Positions 1 through 8,978 are shown, counted from the stretch's first letter. The stretch is DNA of 64,000 nucleotides from CALCCV01 sp964388665 (GCA_964388665.1 CAYMBJ010000005.1:1-64000); one strand, 5' to 3'. Numbers and translations: made by a program. Notes: generated by a model not told the origin, from the letters alone.

Positions 1-51
1 TCGTATTCTGAGTTTGTGTTCTGTAAACTGAAGTAACATCATAGGACATAA

Positions 52-127
52 TGGTAGGGAGTACAGGATTCGAACCTGCGACATCCACCTTGTAAGGGTG
101 GCGCTCTACCAACTGAGCTAACTCCCT
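52..127 (-). tRNA. tRNA-Val (anticodon UAC)
   Basis: A complete cloverleaf reads on the minus strand. The acceptor stem AGGGAGT pairs with ACTCCCT and the terminal CCA is encoded. The D arm contains the usual TAGCTCAGTTGGTAGAGC, and the T arm contains GGTTCGAATCC. The anticodon stem CCACC/GGTGG encloses the loop CTTACAA, which puts UAC at positions 34-36 and so reads valine GUA codons. No other tRNA follows in the window. Confidence 0.97.
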
Positions 128-238
128 ATTTGAATTTTAGAACTCGATCAGGCCTTGGGGCAGAGACCACTTAGCCTGCTTTTTCGACTCAAGATCCGAA
201 TCATTTATGAAATCGGAATAAAATCGAGAGGCCTTCGT

Positions 239-297
239 AGCAAGTTTAAAGACCCTTGTCGATGATTTTTTCATTCATCATGGTAGGAAAACTTGCT
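239..297. other. Nested inverted repeat of unknown role
   Basis: AGCAAGTTT at 239-247 is matched exactly by AAACTTGCT at 289-297. Inside it GATGA at 261-265 can pair with TCATC at 275-279 across a T-rich loop. The element lies between the tRNA and the next gene with no ORF over it. It could be a small structured RNA or a processing site, but it matches no RNA family I recognise. Confidence 0.35.
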
Positions 298-311
298 GCA
301 AAAGCCGACAT

Positions 312-350
312 CTAACCCAAAAGCGAAAATTATTATCGCTTTTAGGTTAG
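312..350 (-). terminator. Long hairpin just after the 358-1059 gene
   Basis: Read on the minus strand, CTAACCTAAAAGCGA pairs with TCGCTTTTGGGTTAG, 14 of 15 positions, around a short AT-rich loop. It begins only 8 bases after the stop codon of the secreted-protein gene. There is no run of T after it, so it may act as a 3' stabilising hairpin rather than a classical intrinsic terminator. Confidence 0.5.
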
Positions 351-357
351 TAAGTGC

Positions 358-1059
358 TCACTCCTCAATTGGGCATTGATTGATGGCAGATGATACCTTT
401 GTGATCATGTAGTGGCTGGACTTATTAACACTTATATCGCGAACACTGACCACAAAGACCTGAGTTTGATCGATGGGAAATTCCAAACAAGGCACGTCAG
501 CGGTGCGAAAGCCACGAATCAAGAACACAGATGGCGTGTCCGAATCAGCGCTGCGCAGCAGTGCGCGCAAGACCTTATTGGATTCATATCCAGACCCGCT
601 AGCGACGACTCTGCACGTTCGATTCTCATGCTCTGTGACCTGGAGTTGGCGAATTTCATTGGTAGTGCCTACGATCTTAAATGAGAAGTACACAGTCAGT
701 GATTCGGTTTGGACTTTCCAGGTGCCTTGCATTTCGTTCCATGGAAAAGCGATTTCTTTTCCCCATGGCCAGGGAACAAAACTGTCGCCACCCGCAAAAT
801 AGTTGCCATCCTGCTCGCACTGCTCGCCACTCGATACTGGCGGAAGCTCAGAAGAAACTTGGATGGGCTGGCTCCAGTTGGGGGCAGAAATCGCCAAAGG
901 TGATGTTTTGGCTTGAGCCAAGGCAGGAGCGCTATAAACGCACCCGATGACGAGGGGGAGCAATAGATTCTGAAGGCTCCACTTCACTTTTGTTTTCAAG
1001 TTTCTGGCTAAATTCAATTGCACGCCATGGATCCTCTGAACATTTGCTGACTCAATCAC
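358..1059 (-). CDS. Secreted FPWNE-motif protein, copy A
   Basis: This is a 233-residue exported protein of unknown function. A hydrophobic stretch at about residues 30-48, ending in a signal-peptidase-like APALA site, marks a signal peptide. The start chosen is GTG at 1059 behind a GGGGG Shine-Dalgarno; an in-frame GTG at residue 13 is the alternative. The mature part has four cysteines and a central segment around FPWNEMQGTW. The same core, FPWNE then a short gap then GxW, occurs in the small protein at 57443-57808. Both genes lie directly downstream of, and on the same strand as, a TPR/winged-helix regulator, here with a gap of about 80 bases. Co-regulation by that neighbour is inferred. 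No enzymatic motif was seen. Confidence 0.8.
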   Translation of the reverse strand: MIESANVQRIHGVQLNLARNLKTKVKWSLQNLLLPLVIGCVYSAPALAQAKTSPLAISAPNWSQPIQVSSELPPVSSGEQCEQDGNYFAGGDSFVPWPWGKEIAFPWNEMQGTWKVQTESLTVYFSFKIVGTTNEIRQLQVTEHENRTCRVVASGSGYESNKVLRALLRSADSDTPSVFLIRGFRTADVPCLEFPIDQTQVFVVSVRDISVNKSSHYMITKVSSAINQCPIEE

Positions 1060-1142
1060 AATTCCCCCAATTTTTTAAAGCGCTAAGCGCCTAAATCCCC
1101 TTGATAACACTGCCTGAACTGATAATCGCTGCTGTCGTACCC

Positions 1143-2279
1143 TTACAGCCGCGCTTGATCCTCTTCTTGATCTTTTTCTAAATGCACCCTGGCCGACTTG
1201 CTCATATAGTATCCGTTTTTAGCCCGAAAAATATACCGCGGCTTTTCGTAATCCGGTTCGATGAGCTTGCGCAATCGCTTAATGGTCACATAGATCTTGT
1301 TGTCATGAATGGCCGGATCGTAAGGTTGCTTCCATACGTTCTCAACCAAATACTCCTTTGAGTAAACAACCCCCTGATTGATCACAAAAAGTTTCAACAG
1401 ATCTAATAAAATGAACTGATTCTTGAAATCGATTCGCCCCAATTTTTTCTCAAATACAGAATGATTGATTTCATCAAAGATCAAGTCATAGTTCTGTTGA
1501 GATTCGCAGCCAATCTTATCTAGCCAATAGCGAATCAATTTGTAGAGGCGAATTTGATTTTTGGGATCGACTGTGCGCTGGGCGAGGCTCAGATACATGC
1601 GCGCCATATCGTTGTCGCCCATTTCATAGTAGACATTTCCTAGGGCGCCCAAGAGGTAGGACCCCACGATCATACTCTTGGTTTGCTTTAGCAGATCGTA
1701 GGCCTTCCATAGCAGGTCTATGGCTTCATCAAACTTTTTCAGCTGGCGCAAAATGTCGGCATTGAGAATTTCTACAGAAACTTTAAGCTCAGGAAAATTA
1801 TAGATCTGAAAAAATACCTTCAAGTTGTAGATCTCTTTAAGGGCGTCTTGGGCGCGGCCCACTTCTGGGCGAGCATATACAGAAGCAATGCCAAAAATCG
1901 CATTGCAGATATCTTCTTTGTGATCAGCAGCCAAGCCAAGTGCCAAGGCCTTTTGTAAATAATCAAGAGCCACATCAAACTGGTTCTTGTAAGTGGCGCA
2001 CAAACTTAAGGTGTAATAAGTTTTTGAAGAGAGCTCGAGTCCTTCTTTTAAGACGAGATCTTGAAGTTGCTCCTTGGCCGTGTGAATCTTGTCAAACTCT
2101 TCGCGCTCAGCATAAATGCGCAATAGCAGATTCAAAGCGCGCAGATACTGCGGATGATTCTTGTCGCGGCGAAAGGTGTCGTGAGCCGAGAGTAAATGCT
2201 CCATGGCCCGATCAAACTCACCGCGATCGCAGTATAGCTTGCCAAGTTCCAAAGCCTTTTCGGCCGTTAGCGCTTCCAT
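1143..2279 (-). CDS. TPR protein with C-terminal OmpR-type winged helix, copy A
   Basis: A cytoplasmic protein of about 378 residues, probably a transcription regulator. The first 250 residues are helical repeats of TPR type (for example LGKLYCDRGEFDRAMEHL). The last 100 look like a Trans_reg_C winged helix: LLKLF, then VENVW, then DNKIYVTIKRLRKLI and a final hairpin around NGYYMS. There is no receiver domain, so input may come through the TPR part. I chose the ATG at 2279 because the conserved region begins there, as in the homologue at 56252-57367; a TTG at 2312 is possible. The shared motif HDNKxYVTIKRLRxL ties the two proteins together as paralogues. It precedes the FPWNE gene and follows lon, from which it is separated by a terminator. 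Confidence 0.85.
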   Translation of the reverse strand: MEALTAEKALELGKLYCDRGEFDRAMEHLLSAHDTFRRDKNHPQYLRALNLLLRIYAEREEFDKIHTAKEQLQDLVLKEGLELSSKTYYTLSLCATYKNQFDVALDYLQKALALGLAADHKEDICNAIFGIASVYARPEVGRAQDALKEIYNLKVFFQIYNFPELKVSVEILNADILRQLKKFDEAIDLLWKAYDLLKQTKSMIVGSYLLGALGNVYYEMGDNDMARMYLSLAQRTVDPKNQIRLYKLIRYWLDKIGCESQQNYDLIFDEINHSVFEKKLGRIDFKNQFILLDLLKLFVINQGVVYSKEYLVENVWKQPYDPAIHDNKIYVTIKRLRKLIEPDYEKPRYIFRAKNGYYMSKSARVHLEKDQEEDQARL

Positions 2280-2382
2280 TTCAGGGTGTTCTCCGATAAA
2301 AATATTAATCAAGACCTAACAAATATCAACTTTGCCCATAATTTCTTACAGATTCTGTCTTAAAGGTCAAATCTAATTGCTT

Positions 2383-2416
2383 AAAAAAATTCGCCCATAT
2401 CTTTTAAACATGGGCG
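2383..2416 (-). terminator. Intrinsic terminator of lon
   Basis: On the minus strand CGCCCAT pairs perfectly with ATGGGCG around an 11-base loop and is followed by AATTTTTTT. It lies about 65 bases after the lon stop. A second perfect hairpin without a T run (GCGGCCA/TGGCCGC, 2438-2461) stands between the stop and this one. Confidence 0.85.
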
Positions 2417-2482
2417 CTTGAGAGAGGAACTTTGAAAGCGGCCACTCTTAACAATGGCCGCAATGGGCGCTAGGAAGCAGTT

Positions 2483-4939
2483 TCAGTGAGCGTGCTGAGA
2501 CTGGCCTGTGTACTTTGCCTTGATTCCATACGCAGGCTCTTTTTGTAACTTAAACAATTCTTTAGGATTCTTGATATCCAGAGCATTGATGAGGACCTGA
2601 TCAACATGATCGACCAAAATCACCTTAAGGTCTTTTAGGATCTCCTTAGGAATGTCGCGCAGATCCTTCTCATTTTCTTTTGGACAGATAATGAGCTTAA
2701 TGCCACCTCGATGAGCAGCCAAAATCTTCTCTTTGAGGCCACCGATCGCCATCACTCGGCCACGCAATGAGATTTCGCCTGTCATCGCCACAGTTCGCTT
2801 TACGGGAAGCTTGGTGATTGCTGAGACGATAGAGGTGGTGAGAGCTATGCCTGCCGAAGGGCCGTCTTTAGGGACTGCTCCCTCTGGCAAATGGATGTGC
2901 ACGTCGACATTTGAAAAGTACTCTTTATCAAAGCCAAACAGTGGCCCGCGGGATCTCACATAGCTCATGGCGGCCGAGCAGGATTCCTTCATCACATCGC
3001 CCAACTGTCCAGTTACCGTGAATTTGCCCTTTCCAGGCACCACAGAAACCTCAACTGCAAGCAGATCTCCGCCCACCTCTGTCCACGCCATACCATTGGT
3101 TAGGCCGATTTCGTTTTGGTCTTCGATCTTGCCGTACTTGAATTTGGCTGGCCCTAAAAGCTCAGTGACTTTTTTGGGAGTCACTGAGATGACCTTGGTC
3201 TTTTTGCCAGTGCTCTTGCCTTTGAAATCGATGACGGCTTCGTCCATTACGATTTCTTTAGCGAGCTTTCGACAGATGTTCGCAAACTGACGCTCCAAAT
3301 TTCTCACGCCAGACTCGCGAGTGTAATTGCGAATGGTGTGTTTGATAGCGGCGTCTTGAAACTGCACTTTGTATTCTTTGAGTCCGTGGCCTTCGATCTG
3401 CTTAGGAATCAAATAATTTTTGGCAATGTGAAACTTCTCTTGCTCGATGTATCCTTCGATTGAAATAATTTCCATTCGATCCAAGAGGGGTCGCGGCACT
3501 GTGTGCAGAGTGTTGGCGGTGGCGATAAACATCACCTTTGAGAGGTCATATTCGACCTCCAGGTAGTGATCTTGAAAGGTGTGGTTTTGCTCAGGATCCA
3601 GGACCTCGAGCATTGCCGCAGAGGGGTCACCGCGAAAATCAGAGGCCATTTTGTCAATTTCATCCAAGAGCAAGATGGCATTGCCTTTGTCGACTTTGCG
3701 CAAAGACTGCAAAATCTTGCCGGGCATAGCGCCAACGTAGGTTTTGCGATGGCCGCGAATCTCAGCCTCATCGCGCACACCGCCTAAGGAAATTCGCGCA
3801 AAAGGACGGTTGAGGGAGGTCGCAATCGAGCGAGCCAAGGAGGTCTTTCCAACCCCCGGGGGCCCAACCAAGCACAATATAGGGCCCTTGAGTGTTTTAG
3901 CAATTGAGAGCACCGCTAGGTACTCTAGAATTCTTTCTTTAACTTTTTCCAATCCCCAATGGTCATCATCAAGAATCTTTTGCGCATGGCGAATATCATG
4001 ATTCTCTTCAGAGTATTCAAACCAAGGAAGGCTCAAGATCCAATCCACATAATTGCGAACCACAGTTGCCTCGGCACTCATGGGTGACATCATCTTGAGT
4101 TTCTTGATTTCTTTCATGACTTTGTCTTTGGCCTCTTGGCTCATCTTTTTGGCTTTGCACTTTACTTCGAGATCAAGAAGCTCTGCTTGATAGTCGTCCT
4201 TTTCGCCAAGCTCTTTTTGAATCGCCTGCATCTGCTCGTTGAGGTAATATTCCTTTTGTGATTTCTCCATTTGCTTTTTCACTCGCGAGCGAATCTTTTT
4301 TTCGACCTCGAGAATTTCGATTTCACCAGTCATCAAATTCAACAGATGCTCGAGGCGCTTTGACGGGTCAAAGATTTCCAACACCTTCTGTTTGTCTTCG
4401 AGTTTAAGATTGAGTTGTGCTGCGATGATATCGCCAAGCTCTCCCTCAGTGTCGATAGAAGAAACTCGCATAAGGATTTCTGGCGGGATGCGCTTGTTGA
4501 GCTTAACGTAGGCTTCAAATGTGCCTTTGACCGATCGCAGGAGAGCTTGTGCCTCTACGGGATTTTCGACCTCTTCGGGGATATCTTCGTACTGCCCGAC
4601 AAAAAAGGCATCATTTTGAATGTAGTTCTTAATGCGTACGCGTCGCTTGCCTTCTACTAGGACCTTTACCGTGCCATCTGGCAAGCGCAAGAGCTGGATT
4701 ATCGTACCGATTGTGCCCACATTGTAAATGTCTTTGGGCTCAGGGTTGTTGGTTTTGGCATCCTTTTGAGCAGCCAAAATGATATCAGATTGCTTGCTCA
4801 TGGCGTCTTCAAGTGCGTTGATTGATTTCTCGCGACCTACAAACAGGGGCATCATCATGTGCGGGAAAATGATGAGATCCCGGAGGGGTAAGAGGGGCAG
4901 CTGCTTCGGCTTTTGAGATGCAACTTTTTCGTCCGCCAT
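2483..4939 (-). CDS. lon: ATP-dependent protease Lon
   Basis: Lon is a cytosolic hexameric AAA+ serine protease that degrades damaged and regulatory proteins. The 818-residue protein has the family layout: an N-terminal LON substrate-binding domain (LPLLPLRDLIIFPHM near residue 15), a long helical region, the AAA+ module with Walker A GPPGVGKT near residue 358 and LLLDEIDK as Walker B, and the C-terminal protease domain. The catalytic serine sits in KDGPSAG (about residue 694) and the lysine in GGLKEK (about 737). The ATG at 4939 follows a GGAG site at ideal spacing. It lies downstream of clpP-clpX on the same strand but has its own promoter and terminator. The C-terminus, ending HAH, extends slightly past the usual end. 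Confidence 0.98.
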   Translation of the reverse strand: MADEKVASQKPKQLPLLPLRDLIIFPHMMMPLFVGREKSINALEDAMSKQSDIILAAQKDAKTNNPEPKDIYNVGTIGTIIQLLRLPDGTVKVLVEGKRRVRIKNYIQNDAFFVGQYEDIPEEVENPVEAQALLRSVKGTFEAYVKLNKRIPPEILMRVSSIDTEGELGDIIAAQLNLKLEDKQKVLEIFDPSKRLEHLLNLMTGEIEILEVEKKIRSRVKKQMEKSQKEYYLNEQMQAIQKELGEKDDYQAELLDLEVKCKAKKMSQEAKDKVMKEIKKLKMMSPMSAEATVVRNYVDWILSLPWFEYSEENHDIRHAQKILDDDHWGLEKVKERILEYLAVLSIAKTLKGPILCLVGPPGVGKTSLARSIATSLNRPFARISLGGVRDEAEIRGHRKTYVGAMPGKILQSLRKVDKGNAILLLDEIDKMASDFRGDPSAAMLEVLDPEQNHTFQDHYLEVEYDLSKVMFIATANTLHTVPRPLLDRMEIISIEGYIEQEKFHIAKNYLIPKQIEGHGLKEYKVQFQDAAIKHTIRNYTRESGVRNLERQFANICRKLAKEIVMDEAVIDFKGKSTGKKTKVISVTPKKVTELLGPAKFKYGKIEDQNEIGLTNGMAWTEVGGDLLAVEVSVVPGKGKFTVTGQLGDVMKESCSAAMSYVRSRGPLFGFDKEYFSNVDVHIHLPEGAVPKDGPSAGIALTTSIVSAITKLPVKRTVAMTGEISLRGRVMAIGGLKEKILAAHRGGIKLIICPKENEKDLRDIPKEILKDLKVILVDHVDQVLINALDIKNPKELFKLQKEPAYGIKAKYTGQSQHAH

Positions 4940-4955
4940 AAATTCTCCTTTTCGC

Positions 4956-5030
4956 CAAGTTCAAGTTCAAGTCAAATTTGAAGTTCAAATCCTAATTCCA
5001 ATTATAGGGAGGTTCCCTCTTGGGATACAA
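4956..5030 (-). promoter_or_regulatory. lon promoter and repeated leader element
   Basis: On the minus strand a -35 TTGTAT (5025-5030) and a perfect -10 TATAAT (5001-5006) are 18 bases apart. Downstream, at 4956-4990, the motif TTGAACTT or a close variant recurs and includes the perfect palindrome TCAAATTTGA. These repeats sit where the 5' leader of the lon mRNA would be, so they could bind a repressor or shape the leader. The rest of the 4940-5269 gap holds the clpX terminator and no credible gene. Confidence 0.6.
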
Positions 5031-5206
5031 AGAATTTTATTTAAACTTTGTCCGAAAGATTAAATAGGGGTGAGAATGGTTAAGTCTTCTGCAAATAGGG
5101 GCTTTCAGGTCCAGGAAACAGGATCAAGGTACTGCTTGAGCCAAGTGATAATTGGGCGACCCATTCCGTGCAGTTGGTGTGTATTGTTTGAAAAAGTTGA
5201 ATAAAG

Positions 5207-5238
5207 AAAAAGGGGATTGACTCAGCCAACCCCCTTTT
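5207..5238 (-). terminator. Intrinsic terminator of clpX
   Basis: On the minus strand AAAAGGGG-GTTG pairs with CAAT-CCCCTTTT around GCTGAGT, followed by more T. It starts 31 bases after the clpX stop codon and separates the clpPX operon from lon. Confidence 0.88.
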
Positions 5239-5269
5239 ATGAAACTCTAAAATTTTGCACTCTCTGACT

Positions 5270-6571
5270 TTAAGCGCTCTCGGCAGGGTCACTGGCGGCC
5301 TTTTTAGCAGCCGTTTGTGCAGCGCGAATCTCCTCTTCAGATTTCATTATAATCTGAGGTTCACCCGTGTGTTCGATAACCTTTTCGTCGATCAAGCACT
5401 CTTTGATATTCTGTTTTGCTGGTAATTCATACATGATATCGAGCATCGCTTTCTCGAGAACGCCGCGCAGGCCACGTGCTCCTGTTTTGCGTCGTAAAGC
5501 GGTTTGCGCGACGGCCCTTAAGGCGCCATCGGTAAACTTGAGCTCAACGCCTTCAAAAGAGAAAAGCTTTTGGTACTGCTTGGTGATCGCATTTTTTGGG
5601 CGAACCAAAATGTCCATCAACGTCTCTTCGTCTAAAGGATCAAGCACAGCAACAACAGGAAGTCGGCCAATGAACTCAGGAATCATACCGAATTTAAACA
5701 GATCGTCAGGCTCAATTTTTTGCAATATATTGTCCTGCGCAGCTGCCGCTCCTGAGCGAATCTCAGCGCCGATACCCATGGTCTTAGACGAGACGCGATT
5801 GTCGATGACTTTATCAAGGCCGACAAAGGCACCACCCACGATGAAGAGTATGTTTGAGGTGTCCACTTGAATAAATTCTTGTTGAGGATGCTTGCGGCCT
5901 CCTTTTGGAGGTAAGTTGGCAACTGTTCCCTCAAGGATTTTTAACAAGGCTTGCTGAACACCCTCGCCGCTCACGTCACGGGTGATGGACGGATTTTCAG
6001 ATTTGCGTGCCACTTTATCGATCTCATCAATGTAGATGACGCCACGCTGGCATCTTTCTACGTCGTAGTCGGCGGCCTGTAGCAGATTCAATACGACGTT
6101 TTCCACATCCTCGCCCACATATCCAGCCTCAGTGAGTGTCGTTGCATCAGCCATTGCAAAAGGGACATTCAAAATTCTTGCAATCGTTTGCGCGAGCAAG
6201 GTTTTTCCAGAACCAGTGGGTCCAATTAGCAAAATATTGGATTTTTGCAATTCAACATCTTGGTTCTTTTTACCACCCAAACCGTTGATGCGCTTGTAAT
6301 GGTTGTGCACGGCCACCGCCAAGGATTTTTTGGCAGAGAGCTGACCAATCACATACTCGTCCAAGAATCCTTTGATCTCTGTGGGCTTTGGCACTTTGAA
6401 TGTGCCCTTGTTTTGCGACTCGCGCTCTTTTTCCTCGTCAATGATGTCATTGCAAAGATCAATGCATTCATCACAAATATAGACGCCAGGACCGGCAATC
6501 AATTTTTTGACTTCTTTTTGACCTTTTCCACAAAAACTGCAGCGCAGGGATCCATTTTCAAATTTACTCAT
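5270..6571 (-). CDS. clpX: ClpX, ATPase subunit of the ClpXP protease
   Basis: ClpX is the AAA+ unfoldase that recognises tagged substrates and feeds them into ClpP. The 433-residue protein begins with the zinc-binding domain (CSFCGK, then CDECIDLC). Walker A GPTGSGKT lies near residue 116 and Walker B VIYIDEID near 180. Sensor and arginine-finger regions are intact, and the IGF-type ClpP-docking loop appears as IGA in GAEIRSG, as far as can be judged. The clpP stop is only 14 bases upstream, so the two genes are cotranscribed. Length and motifs match the family closely. Confidence 0.98.
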   Translation of the reverse strand: MSKFENGSLRCSFCGKGQKEVKKLIAGPGVYICDECIDLCNDIIDEEKERESQNKGTFKVPKPTEIKGFLDEYVIGQLSAKKSLAVAVHNHYKRINGLGGKKNQDVELQKSNILLIGPTGSGKTLLAQTIARILNVPFAMADATTLTEAGYVGEDVENVVLNLLQAADYDVERCQRGVIYIDEIDKVARKSENPSITRDVSGEGVQQALLKILEGTVANLPPKGGRKHPQQEFIQVDTSNILFIVGGAFVGLDKVIDNRVSSKTMGIGAEIRSGAAAAQDNILQKIEPDDLFKFGMIPEFIGRLPVVAVLDPLDEETLMDILVRPKNAITKQYQKLFSFEGVELKFTDGALRAVAQTALRRKTGARGLRGVLEKAMLDIMYELPAKQNIKECLIDEKVIEHTGEPQIIMKSEEEIRAAQTAAKKAASDPAESA

Positions 6572-6585
6572 ACTCTATTTACCTA

Positions 6586-7197
6586 CTACCCTTTTTGAAG
6601 TGAAGTTTTTCGAGAATCCACCTGATGATCGATGAGGCCCAACTCTTTGGCTTCCAGAGGGCTCATAAAATGATCCCGCTCCATCATTCCAACTAAGCTT
6701 TCATAGCTATGACCCGTGTGTCGCTCGTAAATACGGGTCAATTTCTCTTTTGTTTTTACCAGTTCGCGGGCGTGAATTTCGATATCAGACACCTGACCGC
6801 CAATTCCGCCACCGCCCAAGTGCGGTTGGTGTATCATGATGCGCGTATTTGGCAAACTGTACCTTTTGCCCTTTGTTCCGGCCATCAATAGCATAGATCC
6901 CATAGATGCCGCCATGCCCATCGCATAAGTTGCAACGTCGCACTTTACATATTGCATAATATCGTAAATGGCCAATCCTGACGACACACTTCCTCCTGGA
7001 GAGTTAATGTAAAGATGTATGTCGCGCTCGGGATTGTCTACCTCTAGAAATAAAAATTGTGCAATGAGTGCATTGGCGACTTCATCAGTAACTGCGGAGC
7101 CAAGAATGACTATTCTATCCTTCAGCAGGCGTGAATAAATGTCATAAGATCGCTCACCCTTTGATGTTTGCTCGACGACATATGGAATTAGCGGCAC
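6586..7197 (-). CDS. clpP: ClpP proteolytic subunit
   Basis: ClpP is the tetradecameric serine peptidase of the Clp system. The 203-residue protein carries the catalytic triad in its usual context: Ser about 98 in GMAASMGS, His about 123 in MIHQP, and Asp about 172 in MERDHF. The N-terminus starts at IPYVVEQTSKGER, so the propeptide is very short. It forms an operon with clpX and is divergent from pepA across about 130 bases. No trigger-factor gene is found upstream, where many proteobacteria have one. Confidence 0.98.
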   Translation of the reverse strand: MPLIPYVVEQTSKGERSYDIYSRLLKDRIVILGSAVTDEVANALIAQFLFLEVDNPERDIHLYINSPGGSVSSGLAIYDIMQYVKCDVATYAMGMAASMGSMLLMAGTKGKRYSLPNTRIMIHQPHLGGGGIGGQVSDIEIHARELVKTKEKLTRIYERHTGHSYESLVGMMERDHFMSPLEAKELGLIDHQVDSRKTSLQKG

Positions 7198-7330
7198 GTT
7201 GTCTCCTTCTGTGTGGTTTCCCCTGGTATTAATTGTATCGGCAGATCAAGTTTAGGCTTAATGAAAAAAGCCATTGGACGGGCTAAAAGACTGTGCTAGA
7301 CAATTTTCTGCAGCACACCAAGGGGTTAGA

Positions 7331-8926
7331 ATGAAAATCAATATCATTAAGCAACAGATTACCACAATGAGCGGCCAGACCTTAGTCCTTTTTTCTTCAA
7401 ATAAAGAAAAAAGTCCTCAGTTTCAGAGCTCTTCATTTGCCAAAGAGCTGGGCTCTATTTTTAGGGGTTCCGAATACAAAGCGCAATTGAGTGAATGTTT
7501 ATTTTTTCGCAATAAGGCAGTGGCGAACTTTGAACACCTTTTGTTTGTCGGACTTGGTGATTTGAAATCCATGAAGGAGGATTCTGCCTGCGAATACCTG
7601 CGTCAAGCGGGTGCGAGTTTAGTGGATCAGTCCAAGGCACAAAAGCTGAAAGAATTGACTATTGATCTCGATTCTTTGCCGACATCACTCTCAGCAAAAG
7701 CGGTGCAGGCACTTGTGGAAGGCCTGATGCTGGCCAGTTACTCTTTTGATGAATTGAAAACAAAAAGCAAAGGCAAAACAACCGCCAAGGGCAAAGATGC
7801 GAGTGTAGCCAAAGTGAACGCGAAGGCGAGCGCCAAAGGCGCAAGCAAACCAGCAGCCATTGATCCGTCATCGAGCGAAATGTTGGTGCACTTGGTGAGC
7901 AAAGACGCTCAGCAGGCCGCCATCAAGCAGGCATTTCAGAATGCGGTTATCATTGGCAACGCAGTTAACTTCTCGCGGCGTTTAGGTGATATGCCTGGCA
8001 ATCTCATGACGCCTTCCGTTTTGGCTGATGAGGTGGTTAGCGCTGCCAAGGGAACAGATCTCAAAGTGACCGTTTGGAACCGAGCACAAATTGCCAAAGA
8101 AAAAATGGGTGGTCTCTTGGGCGTGGCACGCGGATCAGATGAAGAGCCGCGATTTATCATTATGGAATACAAGGGCGGAGGCAAGAAGAGCGCTCCCATA
8201 GCCTATGTCGGTAAGGGTCTGACTTTTGATACCGGGGGCATTTCTATTAAACCCTCTGCTGGCATGGAGGAGATGAAATACGATATGTGCGGTGGTGCTA
8301 ACGTAATTGGCACCATGTTGGCGATCGCAAAGTTAAAATTGAAAGTGAATGCAGTGGGATTTGTTCCCGCATCTGAAAACATGCCCTCAGGTAAAGCGAC
8401 GAAGCCTGGAGACATTCACATTGGCCGCAATGGCAAGAGCTTTGAAGTGAACAATACCGATGCCGAGGGGCGATTGATTCTGGCAGATGCACTTGCTTAT
8501 GCATCGGAACAAAAACCTTCTGTTATTTTGGATGCGGCAACTTTGACGGGTGCAATGGTCGTAGCATTGGGAAACATACATACAGGTTTTTTTACCCGCA
8601 ATAAGGCTCTTAAAGACAAGGTCGAAAAGGCCGCACAAGAGTCAGGAGAGTCGGTGTGGAATATGCCACTTTGCGATCACCACACCAAAGACATGAAGGG
8701 CACCTATGCAGATCTGTCGAACACATCTGCCACCAAGGGAGCTGGCAGTGCCACAGCGGCTGCTTTTTTAGAGCAGTTTGTTGGCGAAAACATCCCATGG
8801 GCGCATTTTGATATTGCTGGAACGGGCTGGCACTGTGGCAATCGTCTCAACTATTGTCCCAAACGAGGGGCAACAGGAGTCATGGTTCGTACATTTGTCG
8901 AGTTTGCTAAATCTCATAAAGCATAA
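7331..8926 (+). CDS. pepA: Leucyl aminopeptidase (M17 family)
   Basis: A cytosolic two-metal aminopeptidase that removes N-terminal residues from peptides, fitting beside Clp and Lon, whose products it could process. The C-terminal catalytic domain is complete, with VGKGLTFDTGGISIKP near residue 294 and the hallmark NTDAEGR near 375. The N- and C-terminal domains are joined by an unusual linker at about residues 138-180, very rich in Lys, Ala, Ser and Gly. The start chosen is ATG at 7331 behind AGGGG; an upstream in-frame start at 7274 has no ribosome site. The stop codon lies inside a four-fold heptanucleotide repeat. Confidence 0.96.
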   Translation: MKINIIKQQITTMSGQTLVLFSSNKEKSPQFQSSSFAKELGSIFRGSEYKAQLSECLFFRNKAVANFEHLLFVGLGDLKSMKEDSACEYLRQAGASLVDQSKAQKLKELTIDLDSLPTSLSAKAVQALVEGLMLASYSFDELKTKSKGKTTAKGKDASVAKVNAKASAKGASKPAAIDPSSSEMLVHLVSKDAQQAAIKQAFQNAVIIGNAVNFSRRLGDMPGNLMTPSVLADEVVSAAKGTDLKVTVWNRAQIAKEKMGGLLGVARGSDEEPRFIIMEYKGGGKKSAPIAYVGKGLTFDTGGISIKPSAGMEEMKYDMCGGANVIGTMLAIAKLKLKVNAVGFVPASENMPSGKATKPGDIHIGRNGKSFEVNNTDAEGRLILADALAYASEQKPSVILDAATLTGAMVVALGNIHTGFFTRNKALKDKVEKAAQESGESVWNMPLCDHHTKDMKGTYADLSNTSATKGAGSATAAAFLEQFVGENIPWAHFDIAGTGWHCGNRLNYCPKRGATGVMVRTFVEFAKSHKA

Positions 8927-8942
8927 AGTATAAAGTATACAG
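8915..8942 (+). repeat. Tandem heptanucleotide repeat over the pepA stop codon
   Basis: Four 7-base units stand in a row: CATAAAG, CATAAAG, TATAAAG, TATACAG. The pepA stop TAA is within the second unit. Loss or gain of one unit would shift the reading frame by one base at the very C-terminus. Confidence 0.7.
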
Positions 8943-8978
8943 CAGATATCCGAAAGATACTTTCTGGTGCTGATTGGC

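Noticed and set aside
5080..5292. 70-codon minus-strand frame between clpX and lon
   Set aside because: It starts inside the clpX end, reads through the clpX terminator hairpin, and has no ribosome site.
7228..7265. GCCGATAC on the minus strand upstream of clpP, similar to a sigma-28 -10 element
   Set aside because: The -35 spacing is off and clpP is not a flagellar gene; it is likely to be chance.
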